A DNA stretch of 64,000 bases from an uncultured Flavobacteriales bacterium (GTDB lineage Bacteria; Bacteroidota; Bacteroidia; Flavobacteriales; Crocinitomicaceae): assembly GCA_946479985.1 (NCBI GenBank), contig CAMLIF010000005.1, positions 24,588 through 88,587 of the forward strand. Direction: 5' to 3'. Both the position numbers and the translations under genes were made by a program. The first letter of the stretch is position 1; each line of letters starts with the position of its first letter. A model generated the notes under the pieces. That model searched no databases and was not told the origin of the DNA. It saw only the letters and a program-made list of their open reading frames with translations. Shown piece after piece: positions 18,220 to 27,184 of the stretch.

Positions 18220-18225
18220 TTTTTG
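18218..18225 (+). promoter_or_regulatory. Promoter -7 box at the start of the 18230 gene
   Basis: TATTTTTG matches TAnnTTTG and ends five bases before the ATG at 18230. Transcription would then begin at or next to the start codon, predicting a leaderless message. It overlaps the right end of the inverted repeat. Confidence 0.5.
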
Positions 18226-18229
18226 CGGA

Positions 18230-18565
18230 ATGTCGTTATTTGTTCGAAAGCCGATTTTAGCTGGCTTGTTCGCTTTTGCTTTGTTGCTTGTAATTTGTTT
18301 GTGTGTCTCCGTTCCTCTGATGAATGCTGATTGTAAGTATGACCAGGGATTGGTGCATTTTTCTGCACCGGCAAAAGTTTCCCTGCACCATCTGCTTGGC
18401 TGGAGTTTGGACGATTTAGCGGTCAATGGTTTGAAGCCAACAGCGGTCGAGCTAACCGGACAAGGCTGGTTGATGTTGATTTTATTCCATTTGGGAATCC
18501 CGTCGTTGCTTTTCTTGCGGTTCTTTTTCGCGAAAAGAAGATCAGAACTTTCTGATGAAGAGTAG
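18230..18565 (+). CDS. Small membrane protein, 111 aa
   Basis: Two hydrophobic helices (about residues 8-28 and 78-98) flank a short soluble loop containing KYDQGLVHF. No family recognised. An upstream in-frame ATG at 18200 is rejected because the promoter box lies downstream of it; the ATG at 18230 fits. The end overlaps the EamA transporter start by 11 bases, suggesting coupled expression and possibly a shared membrane role. Confidence 0.65.
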   Translation: MSLFVRKPILAGLFAFALLLVICLCVSVPLMNADCKYDQGLVHFSAPAKVSLHHLLGWSLDDLAVNGLKPTAVELTGQGWLMLILFHLGIPSLLFLRFFFAKRRSELSDEE

Positions 18566-19454
18566 TACCGCTTTCAGCTGGATCCTGCTTGTTTTCCTGG
18601 CGTTGGTTTGGGGAAGTTCCTTCATTCTCATGCTGCGTGGAATGGAAACTGCCGATGGTGTTCCAATTTATTCGAATGTTCAGGTTGGTGCTTTACGCAT
18701 GACAATTGCAGGTTTGGTGATGTTTCCTTTCGGAATTTTTCTGCTTAAGAAAATCAAATCACTGCGTTTGTTCTTTGCTCTTTTGATTGTTGGTACATGC
18801 GGAAATTTTATTCCTGCTTTTCTATTCACGTATGCTGAAACTGGAGTTTCTTCCGGAATGGCCGGAATGCTAAATAGTTTCACATCGTTCTTTACAATCA
18901 TTATTGGATACATGGTTTTCCGGCAAGGTGTTTCCAAACGCCAGGTTTATGGTCTTCTGATCGCGTTTGTTGGAATTTGTTTGCTTGTTGGCACTTCTGT
19001 TTTAGACGGCACAATTAGCTGGCCGCATATTGGCGCTGTTGTATTGGCAACGATTCTTTACGCAACCAGTTTGAATACTATCAAATACGAATGTCAGAGT
19101 CTGAAATCGATTGAGATTACTTCCCTGGCATTTACACTGGTAGCAATCCCGGCGCTTGTGGTTTCATACTTTTCCGGCGCTTTTGTGGTTCTTACGAAAA
19201 ATCCGAATGGATGGAATGGTTTAGGATATATTGCCATCTTAAGTGTTGTAGGAACTTGCTTGGCGGTTGTTTTGTTTAACCGGATTATTGCATTGAAATC
19301 TGCGGTTTTTGCAAGCTCCGTAACTTATCTGATCCCGATTGTTGCTGTAATTATTGGTTGTGTTCTGAATAAGGAAAAGATTTTATTGGAGCAGATTTTG
19401 GGAATGGTTGTGATAATAGGTGGGGTTGCTTTGGCTAATCGACAAAGAAAATAA
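18555..19454 (+). CDS. EamA/DMT-family transporter
   Basis: A 299-residue membrane protein with about ten helices in two EamA repeats. The first contains LVWGSSFILMLRG near residue 15, and the second ends with LLEQILGMVVIIGGVALANRQRK. Drug/metabolite transporters of this kind export amino acids or small metabolites or take up nutrients; the substrate cannot be stated. It overlaps the preceding small membrane gene, and the next gene follows after five bases, so the three probably form one operon. Confidence 0.88.
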   Translation: MKSSTAFSWILLVFLALVWGSSFILMLRGMETADGVPIYSNVQVGALRMTIAGLVMFPFGIFLLKKIKSLRLFFALLIVGTCGNFIPAFLFTYAETGVSSGMAGMLNSFTSFFTIIIGYMVFRQGVSKRQVYGLLIAFVGICLLVGTSVLDGTISWPHIGAVVLATILYATSLNTIKYECQSLKSIEITSLAFTLVAIPALVVSYFSGAFVVLTKNPNGWNGLGYIAILSVVGTCLAVVLFNRIIALKSAVFASSVTYLIPIVAVIIGCVLNKEKILLEQILGMVVIIGGVALANRQRK

Positions 19455-19459
19455 CCGGA

Positions 19460-20065
19460 ATGGAGAATCAGTTTTCACAGGAAAAGTTGGATGCTTTGAT
19501 AGATAGACATCTAAATACTGGTGAAAGTAAATTTCGCCGAGCTTTTACTGAAGGAAAGAGATTTGCTAAATATACTGAGTTGAATGCTGCAATTCAGATA
19601 AAGAGGAATTCCGCTAGTGTTGTATTTAGGAGATCCAATCAAACTAAATTGTTCTATACAATTATTGCCTTTTCAAGTTTGTTGATTTCGATAGTTGCGG
19701 TTTGTTATTCAGCTCCTGTATTCATATTAGGGATTGGGTCGCTCGCTTTTATAACTGTAATAGGCAAAGCATGGAGCTTTGATGAGAACAACAAATTGGA
19801 AATAAATGATAACGGATTGTTGTACAACGACGTGTCATATCCATGGGAAAACATTGAAAAAACGGTAATTCTTAGTGAAGTTTTTGGAGGAACAAGAAAC
19901 ACCACTACTATAGCCTATTTGGTTTTGGGATTAAAAACCGGACGCAATAAAATATTGGAGATTACGGAACTTGATTTGAAAGGTAGTCTTCCATTTTATA
20001 ATAGAACAATTGTTCTTTCTCACTATGTTGAGTATTTCAAACAGAAATCAGAGATAGAAATTTGA
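19460..20065 (+). CDS. Membrane protein of unknown function, 201 aa
   Basis: Two adjacent hydrophobic helices around residues 63-100 divide a charged N-terminal part from a C-terminal part of about 100 residues rich in beta-forming residues (NGLLYNDVSYPWENIEKTVIL). That part looks PH-like, as in some small bacterial membrane proteins, but I cannot name the family. It starts five bases after the EamA gene stop. Confidence 0.65.
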   Translation: MENQFSQEKLDALIDRHLNTGESKFRRAFTEGKRFAKYTELNAAIQIKRNSASVVFRRSNQTKLFYTIIAFSSLLISIVAVCYSAPVFILGIGSLAFITVIGKAWSFDENNKLEINDNGLLYNDVSYPWENIEKTVILSEVFGGTRNTTTIAYLVLGLKTGRNKILEITELDLKGSLPFYNRTIVLSHYVEYFKQKSEIEI

Positions 20066-20074
20066 TTTTTAATA

Positions 20075-21355
20075 CTATTTCCTCTTCGTCATCAACTCCT
20101 CAAAATCTACCAGCAACTGAAAAAGATCATTGAATTCATTGAAACTCAAATTCTCATAGGTATCTCCAACGTCGTGGTAATGTTTGTTCGGTCCCATGGT
20201 GTACATGAAGAATGCCGGAACACCAGCCTCAGAAAAGTAATAATGATCTGAATTGGCAGCTTTGCCACGAATCTTCACCTGGGTGAGGAAATTCTGTGTT
20301 TTGTTAATATCGCTGAGCATATCAAATTCTTTCTGGAAAACGGAGCCGTTTACGATTGTTACGCCATCTTCACCGCTTCCCATAATGTCTAAATTAAATA
20401 GGAACCGAATATTTTTCAATGGAGAGAGCGGATGCTCAACGTAAAATTGACTTCCGTACAAACCTGCTTCTTCACCGGCAAACGACATAAATACCACATT
20501 CACATCGCTCGGGTGTTCTTTGAAATAACGCGCCAGTTCCAACAGCATTGCAGTTCCGCTGGCATTGTCATTTCCACCCGGGAAATAGGCCGAATCACCC
20601 ATTTGTCCTAAATGATCATAATGCGCTGAGAACACAAAACATTTCTTGGTTCTTTTCTTTGCGGGAATATAGGCTACTACATTCCGGGCAATGTGGTTTA
20701 CTAATTTCGCTTCTACATCCAGTTGAATGGTAAACGAATTCCCTTCAATGCTTACTTCGCTTTTCTGAATTTGCACCAAAGGATGTTTGGCCTGTTCGCC
20801 TTCTACAGACCAGGTGAATTTATCATCTACCAGTTCAACAACCAGAAATTCGTCGTTTAATGCGGTCATTACTTTACGCATTAGTTTCAGCGTATCACCT
20901 TTAACTTCGTAGGTTTTAAATGCCAGTCCGAAATTGGTTCCCTTGTATTCGTTAAGTATCCGTGAAACGTATGATTGGAGCGAATCGCCATTCAAAATCT
21001 GATCTAATCCCAGCGTATAGCAAGTGATTTGCTTGTGGTAAGTCGGGCAATTAGGTGCAACAACAAAACCGTTTCCGGATGAAACCCAGAGATCATTTAC
21101 CTGAAGAGTCACGGTGGAAGGAAAAGTGTTTACCTGGAATTGAAATGCCTGAAACGGTCTTTTTTTATAGAATTTGCAGCCTATTTCCTTGTATTCTTCT
21201 GCTAAATAAAACGCCGCAATTGAATCGCCGCCATTTACATATCCTCTGCCATGGAATTCGGGAGAGCATAGTTTTTCAACCGTTTTTTTTGCCTGTTCTA
21301 CCTGTCCGAAAACAGATGCTGATGCCAATAGAAAAACAACAAGAAACTTAAGCAT
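20075..21355 (-). CDS. M28 family zinc aminopeptidase/peptidase
   Basis: A 426-residue exported metallopeptidase. Residues 1-17 form a signal peptide (SASVFGQ). The metal-binding residues are visible: FSAHYDHLG (His, Asp), GGNDNASGTAMLLELAR (Asp), MSFAGEEAGLYGS (Glu-Glu), FNLDIMGSG (Asp) and YFSEAGVPAFFMYT before a final His in KHYHDVGD. It probably trims peptides in the periplasm or outside the cell. It overlaps the upstream acidic-protein gene by eight bases. Confidence 0.9.
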   Translation of the reverse strand: MLKFLVVFLLASASVFGQVEQAKKTVEKLCSPEFHGRGYVNGGDSIAAFYLAEEYKEIGCKFYKKRPFQAFQFQVNTFPSTVTLQVNDLWVSSGNGFVVAPNCPTYHKQITCYTLGLDQILNGDSLQSYVSRILNEYKGTNFGLAFKTYEVKGDTLKLMRKVMTALNDEFLVVELVDDKFTWSVEGEQAKHPLVQIQKSEVSIEGNSFTIQLDVEAKLVNHIARNVVAYIPAKKRTKKCFVFSAHYDHLGQMGDSAYFPGGNDNASGTAMLLELARYFKEHPSDVNVVFMSFAGEEAGLYGSQFYVEHPLSPLKNIRFLFNLDIMGSGEDGVTIVNGSVFQKEFDMLSDINKTQNFLTQVKIRGKAANSDHYYFSEAGVPAFFMYTMGPNKHYHDVGDTYENLSFNEFNDLFQLLVDFEELMTKRK

Positions 21356-22232
21356 ATCGACGTTCTACTTTTTGTACAAATTCAACTGCCAATTCGTTGT
21401 CTTCTCTCCAGCCATATTGGTTGGCGAAGTCAGTTACTTTAGAACGTGCGGCATGAATTTCAGACTGATTATCCAGTAGTTCAATTGCGTCAGCATAAGC
21501 ATCGGTAGATCCGCCAAACAATTCGCGGACAATCAGCATACGTTCGTTTAATCCGAAAGCACTTTTCAATGTCTCAAGGCGAACTGAAAGTAAGCGCGAT
21601 TGCAGCGATCCGTCGTTAGTAAGCGCTTTTCTGATGATTGGATGCTCGTTTCCGCTGTTGACCGCCGATGGTGAAGGAACAATGGGTTCACTTTTCTCAA
21701 TGATCGGAGTCTCAATAACCAATTCCGGTTCAACAGGAATATCTTCTATGGTCGTAGTTTCTCCTTCAATGAAAGTTGGTTCTTCTGCAACAGGCTCTGC
21801 GGTGTCTTCAAGGATTGGGGTTTCTTCCTTCACAATTTCTTCTTCCGTGTCCTGTGAATCTGAAATGTCGTCCATAGAAAACAAATCAAATGACAAATCC
21901 TCAGATTCTTCAGAAACAGGTGCTGCTTCAGCCGCAAAATCTATTGTTTCTTCGGGTTCGGTATTATCTGAAGTATTCAGATCGGTGGACTGCTCACCTT
22001 GAGCTGAGTCAGAAGTATTACGGTCAGTGAGCGGCTTGTGCTGAGCCGAGCCGAAGTGAGCCGAAGCACCGTAAACTTTCGCTTCATAAGCCTTATAACG
22101 CAAAATAATTGCGCGTTCATTCAATTGCTGAGCAGCTGCCGCAAAAGCTTCCAGTTCACCCAAGCTGGCAGTTCCTTCTTTCACTTTTTGAACCAGTGCT
22201 GCTATTTCCTCAATTAATGCCTGCATTTCCAT
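21348..22232 (-). CDS. Acidic hypothetical protein with an embedded repeat element
   Basis: A 294-residue soluble protein. The N-terminal ~65 residues are helical and coiled-coil-like; the middle (about 80-200) is low-complexity and rich in Glu, Asp, Thr and Ser; the C-terminal ~90 residues form a second charged helical domain (LNERMLIVRELFGGSTDAYADAIE). No named family recognised. Residues ~51-80 (HFGSAQHKPLTDRN...) derive from a TGAGC/CGAAG repeat inserted in frame. The start may be Met1 or Met3. The end overlaps the M28 gene by eight bases. Confidence 0.75.
   Translation of the reverse strand: MEMQALIEEIAALVQKVKEGTASLGELEAFAAAAQQLNERAIILRYKAYEAKVYGASAHFGSAQHKPLTDRNTSDSAQGEQSTDLNTSDNTEPEETIDFAAEAAPVSEESEDLSFDLFSMDDISDSQDTEEEIVKEETPILEDTAEPVAEEPTFIEGETTTIEDIPVEPELVIETPIIEKSEPIVPSPSAVNSGNEHPIIRKALTNDGSLQSRLLSVRLETLKSAFGLNERMLIVRELFGGSTDAYADAIELLDNQSEIHAARSKVTDFANQYGWREDNELAVEFVQKVERRYA
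22038..22069. repeat. TGAGC..CGAAGT repeat inside a coding region, copy 2
   Basis: On the plus strand GTGCTGAGCCGAGCCGAAG is followed by TGAGCCGAAGCAC; GTGCT and AGCAC form the outer pair. It is built from the same words as the intergenic copies at 5720 and 36157 and lies in frame within the acidic protein gene. TGAGC words continue to about 22000, so the inserted part may be longer. Confidence 0.5.
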
Positions 22233-22405
22233 AACTTTCCTTTTCTAACGGTATTTTTCAACAAATCGTGCTTTTTGTAAACTTTAAACAAAGAGAACGC
22301 TGCTTTTCTTCTATTTTGCACCCGAAAATTAGACAATAGAACTCTTGCTTTTGTGCCAAAAACGAATAGTTGTTTAGGTGCAATTGTTGAAAACCAATAG
22401 AATTT

Positions 22406-22981
22406 ATGTTTTTAGAGCAATTTCCTTCAGAGGGCAAACCACACGGATGGTTGGAAGTTATTTGTGGATCTATGTTCTCCGGGAAAACAGAAGAACTTAT
22501 TCGCCGATTAAAACGAGTAGAGTTTGCTCAGCAAAAATTATTGCTTTTCAAGCCGCATATCGACAATCGCTACTCGGAAGAAAATGTGGTGAGCCATGAA
22601 GGTTCTTCGTTCCAGGCAATCCCGGTTGCTGATTCGTCGGAAATCCTTAAATATTGGAAGAAGGAGCGCATTGTTGCCATTGATGAAGCCCAGTTTTTTG
22701 ACAGCGGTATAGTTGCAGTTTGCAATGAATTGACGAAGGAAGGTGTACGTGTGATTGTAGCCGGTCTGGATATGGATTATTTAGGAAATCCTTTTGGACC
22801 CATGCCGCAGCTTTTATGTATTGCAGAATATATCACAAAAGTGCATGCAATCTGCGTTTCTTGTGGTAACTTAGCTCAGTTTTCGCACCGTAAAATAGCC
22901 GAAAGTTCACAGGTTTTGGTTGGAGCGGTTGAAGCGTATGAACCATTATGTAGATCTTGTTATAACAAAATTGCACATTGA
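22406..22981 (+). CDS. tdk: Thymidine kinase
   Basis: Salvage enzyme that phosphorylates thymidine to dTMP. The P-loop GSMFSGKTEELIRRL is near residues 22-36, the Walker B/catalytic Glu is in IDEAQFFDSG near 90, and the zinc-binding Cys pairs appear as CVSCG and CRSC near the C-terminus, so this is the type II (tetrameric) enzyme. Length 191 is typical. Its stop codon overlaps the TTG start of the next gene, so the two are translationally coupled. Confidence 0.96.
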   Translation: MFLEQFPSEGKPHGWLEVICGSMFSGKTEELIRRLKRVEFAQQKLLLFKPHIDNRYSEENVVSHEGSSFQAIPVADSSEILKYWKKERIVAIDEAQFFDSGIVAVCNELTKEGVRVIVAGLDMDYLGNPFGPMPQLLCIAEYITKVHAICVSCGNLAQFSHRKIAESSQVLVGAVEAYEPLCRSCYNKIAH

Positions 22982-25251
22982 AATTAGCTTATTCCGTAGA
23001 CACTTGTAGTTCTTGTTTTCAAACGCAGCCTGCTGGATTGAAAGAAGGAATTATTACTCATGTAGTGTATGATTCCCGTAAAATACAACACGCAGAAGGC
23101 GCGCTTTTTTTTGCATTGAAAGGATCGTTTCGTGATGGAATGTCTTTCATCGAAGATGCATACCAAAAAGGAATTCGCAAATTCGTTGTTCCGGAAAACT
23201 GTTCCTTTCAATTTGTTGCTGATTGCACTGTATGGAAAGTTTCAGATCCACTGAAAAGTATGCAGGAACTTGCGCATTTCCATCGCAAACAATTTACAGG
23301 GAAAGTAATTGCAGTTAGCGGAAGCGTTGGTAAAACTACTTTCAAAGAATGGTTGTTTCATTGTTTGCAGGGAAAACTAAATGTGGTTCGAAGCCCGAAA
23401 AGTTTCAATTCGCAGCTGGGTGTTGCACTTTCGCTTTTGGAGTTAAATGAATATGCAGAGATAGCTATCATTGAGGCCGGAATATCACAACCCGGAGAAA
23501 TGGCTCAACTGGCAAATATCATTGCGCCGGATTGGGGAGTACTTACTGCAATTGGAACGGCCCATTCGGAGAATTTTGAGGATAAAAACCAGCTTTTGAA
23601 TGAAAAGTGGAAGTTGTTCGAATCGTGTGAAACTATTTTTGTTCCTTCAAACATCGATATCCCGGCTGATGCCCGGAACGTTGTTCGCTGTGAACCATTT
23701 CATTCTTTGCAATTTCCTTCCGGATATGATGGGGTGCTCGGAACATTGAAAACAATACTTTCCCATTTGGATATGGGTGAGAATTTCGAAAGTATCGTTC
23801 ATTCGTTGCCGCGTTTGGCGCTGCGTATGGAGATCTTTGACGGAATTAACAACAATATTATTATCAACGACACTTATAATCTTGACAAAGATGCTTTAAC
23901 GGAAGCTCTGCATGTTCAACAGAACCTGAATCCGGATAAAAAAAAGGTTGTTGTTTTAGGACTTGCAGAGCATTCGGATGAATTGAAGCAGGAACTGAAA
24001 CAATTGGTTGGATCATTTTCAGTTGACAAATTGTATTTGATTGAAGAAGACGAAGTTATTCCGTGGAATGAGATTTCAAATGCAGTTGTCTTAATCAAGG
24101 CGCATCGTAAACGTCATTTCGAGCAGGAAGTGGCGAAAGGAAAAGCCTTGAAGCATTTGACTTATGTGGAAGTGAATTTAAGTGCGGTAAAACACAACCT
24201 GGAAGTTTACAAAACACGCTTGCCAAATTCAGTCAAACTGCTTTCTATGGTGAAGGCCGATGCGTATGGAACCGGTGCTGTGAAAGTGGCTCAGTTTCTG
24301 GAAAGAAATGGGGTCGATTATTTAGGAGTTGCGTTCGCTGATGAAGGAGTCACACTCCGGAAAAATGGCGTTCAATTGCCAATTGTGGTAATGAATCCGG
24401 ATACAGATAATATTGAGCAATATGTGAAATATGAACTTGAACCGGCGCTTTATTCGTTCGAACAGCTTGATCAGTTTGTTTCAGGATTGATTTTATTGGA
24501 AGTAGAGCATTTTCCGGTTCATATTAAGTTTGATACCGGAATGCATCGACTTGGGTTTCAGCCCTCGGATATGACAAAAGTACTGTCAATTGTGAAAGCC
24601 CAGCCGGAATTACGGGTTCAGGGAATTTATTCTCATCTGGCCGATGCTGACAATCCCGATAACAGTGATTTCACGAAATCGCAGCTGGATCAGTTCGATG
24701 AAGTAGTTTCGTTTTTTAGAAGCAATTTGGTTGATCCGTTCATAGCGCATGTGTTGAATTCGGAAGGCGCGTTACGTTATCCGGCGAAAGCAGCAGATAT
24801 GGTGCGGATTGGAATTTCCATGTATGGTTATACGGAGAATAAAGACTTGAGACGAAAATTACTTCCAGCGGTTCAGTGGTATAGCAAAGTTTCACAGGTG
24901 AAAACTGTTCCTTCCGGCGATAGTATTGGTTATGGCAGAAGTTTCAAAGCCAGGAATGAAATTCGAATTGCAATTATTCCTGTCGGTTATGCAGATGGAT
25001 TCCGAAGAAGTTTAAGTAATGGCTGCGGTGCGGTTTTCATCAAAAATCAAAAATGTCAGGTCGTTGGCCGTGTTTGCATGGACATGATTATGGTTGCTAT
25101 CAGTGATCTGGATGTTTCATTCGGCGATCCGGTAGAAATTATTGGCCCGAACCAGACAATGGCAGATTTTGCGGAGGATATGGATACTATTCCGTATGAA
25201 GTGCTTACCGGTCTTTCGAAACGCATGCAGCGAGTTTATATAGAAGATTAA
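22978..25251 (+). CDS. murF-alr: Bifunctional MurF ligase / alanine racemase
   Basis: Fusion known in Bacteroidota that joins two peptidoglycan steps: alanine racemase makes D-Ala, and MurF adds D-Ala-D-Ala to UDP-MurNAc-tripeptide. Residues ~1-390 are the Mur ligase, with ATP loop SGSVGKTTFKEW near 118 and NDTYNLD near 300. Residues ~395-757 are the racemase: the PLP lysine is in MVKADAYGTG, the catalytic Tyr in SIGYGRSFK, and VGRVCMDMI is the family motif. The start is TTG overlapping the tdk stop (TTGA); no ATG fits. Confidence 0.93.
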   Translation: MKLAYSVDTCSSCFQTQPAGLKEGIITHVVYDSRKIQHAEGALFFALKGSFRDGMSFIEDAYQKGIRKFVVPENCSFQFVADCTVWKVSDPLKSMQELAHFHRKQFTGKVIAVSGSVGKTTFKEWLFHCLQGKLNVVRSPKSFNSQLGVALSLLELNEYAEIAIIEAGISQPGEMAQLANIIAPDWGVLTAIGTAHSENFEDKNQLLNEKWKLFESCETIFVPSNIDIPADARNVVRCEPFHSLQFPSGYDGVLGTLKTILSHLDMGENFESIVHSLPRLALRMEIFDGINNNIIINDTYNLDKDALTEALHVQQNLNPDKKKVVVLGLAEHSDELKQELKQLVGSFSVDKLYLIEEDEVIPWNEISNAVVLIKAHRKRHFEQEVAKGKALKHLTYVEVNLSAVKHNLEVYKTRLPNSVKLLSMVKADAYGTGAVKVAQFLERNGVDYLGVAFADEGVTLRKNGVQLPIVVMNPDTDNIEQYVKYELEPALYSFEQLDQFVSGLILLEVEHFPVHIKFDTGMHRLGFQPSDMTKVLSIVKAQPELRVQGIYSHLADADNPDNSDFTKSQLDQFDEVVSFFRSNLVDPFIAHVLNSEGALRYPAKAADMVRIGISMYGYTENKDLRRKLLPAVQWYSKVSQVKTVPSGDSIGYGRSFKARNEIRIAIIPVGYADGFRRSLSNGCGAVFIKNQKCQVVGRVCMDMIMVAISDLDVSFGDPVEIIGPNQTMADFAEDMDTIPYEVLTGLSKRMQRVYIED

Positions 25252-25262
25252 TTTATGAAATG

Positions 25263-25294
25263 TTGTAGGGTAAGCTCGCGAGCTTACCCTACAA
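25263..25294. repeat. Perfect palindrome, TCGCGA-centred family, copy 2
   Basis: A 32-base perfect palindrome, TTGTAGGGTAAGCTCG plus its reverse complement, 12 bases after the murF-alr stop. It shares the GTAGGG ends and TCGCGA centre of the family, while the inner arm (TAAGC) differs symmetrically from the other copies. Confidence 0.8.
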
Positions 25295-25314
25295 TTGTTT
25301 CTAAATAATAATAA

Positions 25315-26571
25315 ATGGAAAATCAAAAAAAATTTACAAAATATCAGGTAGCCATAGCCTTATTAATTGCCCTGATCCAATTTTCAGTGGTATTGGATTT
25401 CATGGTCTTGTCGCCACTGGGAACGTTTGTGATGGATGATCTGAAACTGCAGCCGGAACAATTCGGAATTGTAGTTGCTGCCTACGCCATCAGTGCGTTT
25501 GTTTCCGCGGTGTTAACAGCCGGATTTGCTGATAAGTTCGACCGAAAGAAATTGCTTATGTTTTTCTTTGCCGGATTTATACTTGGAACCTTGCTCTGTG
25601 GACTTTCAACAAATTATTGGACCTTGCTCGGTGCGCGTGTTTTCACAGGACTTTTCGGTGGAGTAATGGGTTCTATCAGTATGGCTATTGTTACGGATGT
25701 TTTTGAAGTTTCGAAACGTGGCCGAATGATGGGTTTTATTCAGATGGGTTTTGGGGTAAGTCAAATCGTGGGAATTCCGTTCGGATTGTGGTTAACAAAC
25801 AAGTTTAACTGGCACATGCCTTTCTATGCGATCGTAATTTTTGCCACCATTGTATTTGTGTTTGCTCTTGTATTCATGAAACCAATTGATGCTCATCTGG
25901 CGATCCAGGAAAAACGTCACCCGTTTCAACATCTCTGGGAAACATTGTCTAACAGAAGGTATCAACGCGGATTTTTGGCAACTGTTCTCCTGGCAACGGG
26001 CGGATTTATGCTGATGCCTTTTGGAAGTGATTTCGCAGTGAAAAATCTGAAAATCAATCCGAATAGTTTGACGTTTATGTATATGATAACCGGAGTTTTT
26101 ACTTTTGCTTCGAGTTTTTTAGCCGGTATACTCAGCGACAAATTAGGGAAGATGGTTCTGTTTACTTTCGGGACTTTGTTATCAATTACAATTGTGATCA
26201 TTTACACCAATTTGGGCGTAACACCTATACTGTATGTGATTCTGCTCAACATTGTGCTTTTTATCGGGATCAATTCGCGGATTGTCCCGGCACAGGCCTT
26301 ACTTACTTCTGTTCCGAGTCCACAAGACAGGGGAGCGTTTATGAGCTTAAACTCAGCAATCCAATACTTGTCCGGAGGAATTTCTGCATTTATCGCCGGG
26401 TTGATCGTTTATAAAGATTCTTCGGGACATATTCACAACTACCCGGTTTTAGGATATGTTGTAACAGGAACGTCTTTGATTGCATTAATTCTAATGTTCC
26501 GACTCAGTAATTTGTTGAAAAAACCGGTTGAAGAACCAAAAGTGATTTCGGAAGATTTATTGCATTCGTAA
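25315..26571 (+). CDS. MFS transporter
   Basis: A 418-residue membrane protein with about twelve helices. The loop between helices 2 and 3 carries GFADKFDRKKLLMF, the major facilitator signature, and a second related motif ILSDKLGKMVLF appears after helix 8. It resembles sugar-efflux or drug-efflux type MFS proteins; the substrate is unknown. A palindrome separates it from murF-alr, and another follows its stop. Confidence 0.88.
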   Translation: MENQKKFTKYQVAIALLIALIQFSVVLDFMVLSPLGTFVMDDLKLQPEQFGIVVAAYAISAFVSAVLTAGFADKFDRKKLLMFFFAGFILGTLLCGLSTNYWTLLGARVFTGLFGGVMGSISMAIVTDVFEVSKRGRMMGFIQMGFGVSQIVGIPFGLWLTNKFNWHMPFYAIVIFATIVFVFALVFMKPIDAHLAIQEKRHPFQHLWETLSNRRYQRGFLATVLLATGGFMLMPFGSDFAVKNLKINPNSLTFMYMITGVFTFASSFLAGILSDKLGKMVLFTFGTLLSITIVIIYTNLGVTPILYVILLNIVLFIGINSRIVPAQALLTSVPSPQDRGAFMSLNSAIQYLSGGISAFIAGLIVYKDSSGHIHNYPVLGYVVTGTSLIALILMFRLSNLLKKPVEEPKVISEDLLHS

Positions 26572-26597
26572 AAACGGTATATGAAAATTTGAATTTA

Positions 26598-26625
26598 GTA
26601 GTGGATGGTCGCGACCATCCACTAC
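26598..26625. repeat. Perfect palindrome, TCGCGA-centred family, copy 3
   Basis: A 28-base perfect palindrome, GTAGTGGATGGTCG plus its reverse complement, between the convergent ends of the MFS gene and the 26645 gene. It is placed where a two-way terminator is expected. Confidence 0.8.
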
Positions 26626-26644
26626 ATATTTTTCATTGTGATAG

Positions 26645-27184
26645 TTATTTCTTCTTCCGGTCCCGGTCAAATTTCCGTTCATTTATAAAAACCCATCGCA
26701 ACGATGCGTAAAAGGTATTTCCAACAACAAAATCGGATCTTTGCTGTATGTTCACTCCCAGTTGAAAATGACCCTGCATGAACTTGTAACCAACATTCGG
26801 TGCAATTCCAAACTGATGATGTCCGTCAAAATCGGTATGCCAGGCAAGTCGGCCACCATAAGTCAAATTTAGCCTTCCTGCTTTGTACCAATAGCCGATC
26901 TGGCTCCCCATTTGTTTTTGAGTAAAGTTGTAATCGAATTGCACATTTACGGCATTGGTGTGTGGTTTTGCTAATTTGATCTGCTGCCACTGGCGCTCAA
27001 CTCCAAAATTTGCATTGAAATACTTTCCCTGTTCCACCCCAAGGAACGGCCCGGTTTTGATTAGTTTCAAGTCGCTTTCCGGCATCTTTAATTTTCTGTC
27101 AAAGATTTGCCCGAATGCGTTTGGGGAAAGAAAAAGAACCATTACCAGGTAGAAAGGAGCTTTATTTTTTGTCAGCATACTCAT
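26645..27184 (-). CDS. Probable outer-membrane beta-barrel protein, 179 aa
   Basis: Residues 1-26 of the chosen frame are a signal peptide (FYLVMVLFLSPNAFGQ). The rest alternates polar and aromatic residues in short strands (NVQFDYNFTQ, QIGYWYKAGRLNLTYGGRLAW, HFQLGVNIQQRSDFV), as in small outer-membrane barrels. No family named. The start at 27184 (MSMLTKNK), or 27178, fits the signal peptide; the longer frame to 27241 lies mostly within cvpA. It overlaps the cvpA end by about 23 bases, suggesting coupled translation. Confidence 0.65.
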   Translation of the reverse strand: MSMLTKNKAPFYLVMVLFLSPNAFGQIFDRKLKMPESDLKLIKTGPFLGVEQGKYFNANFGVERQWQQIKLAKPHTNAVNVQFDYNFTQKQMGSQIGYWYKAGRLNLTYGGRLAWHTDFDGHHQFGIAPNVGYKFMQGHFQLGVNIQQRSDFVVGNTFYASLRWVFINERKFDRDRKKK

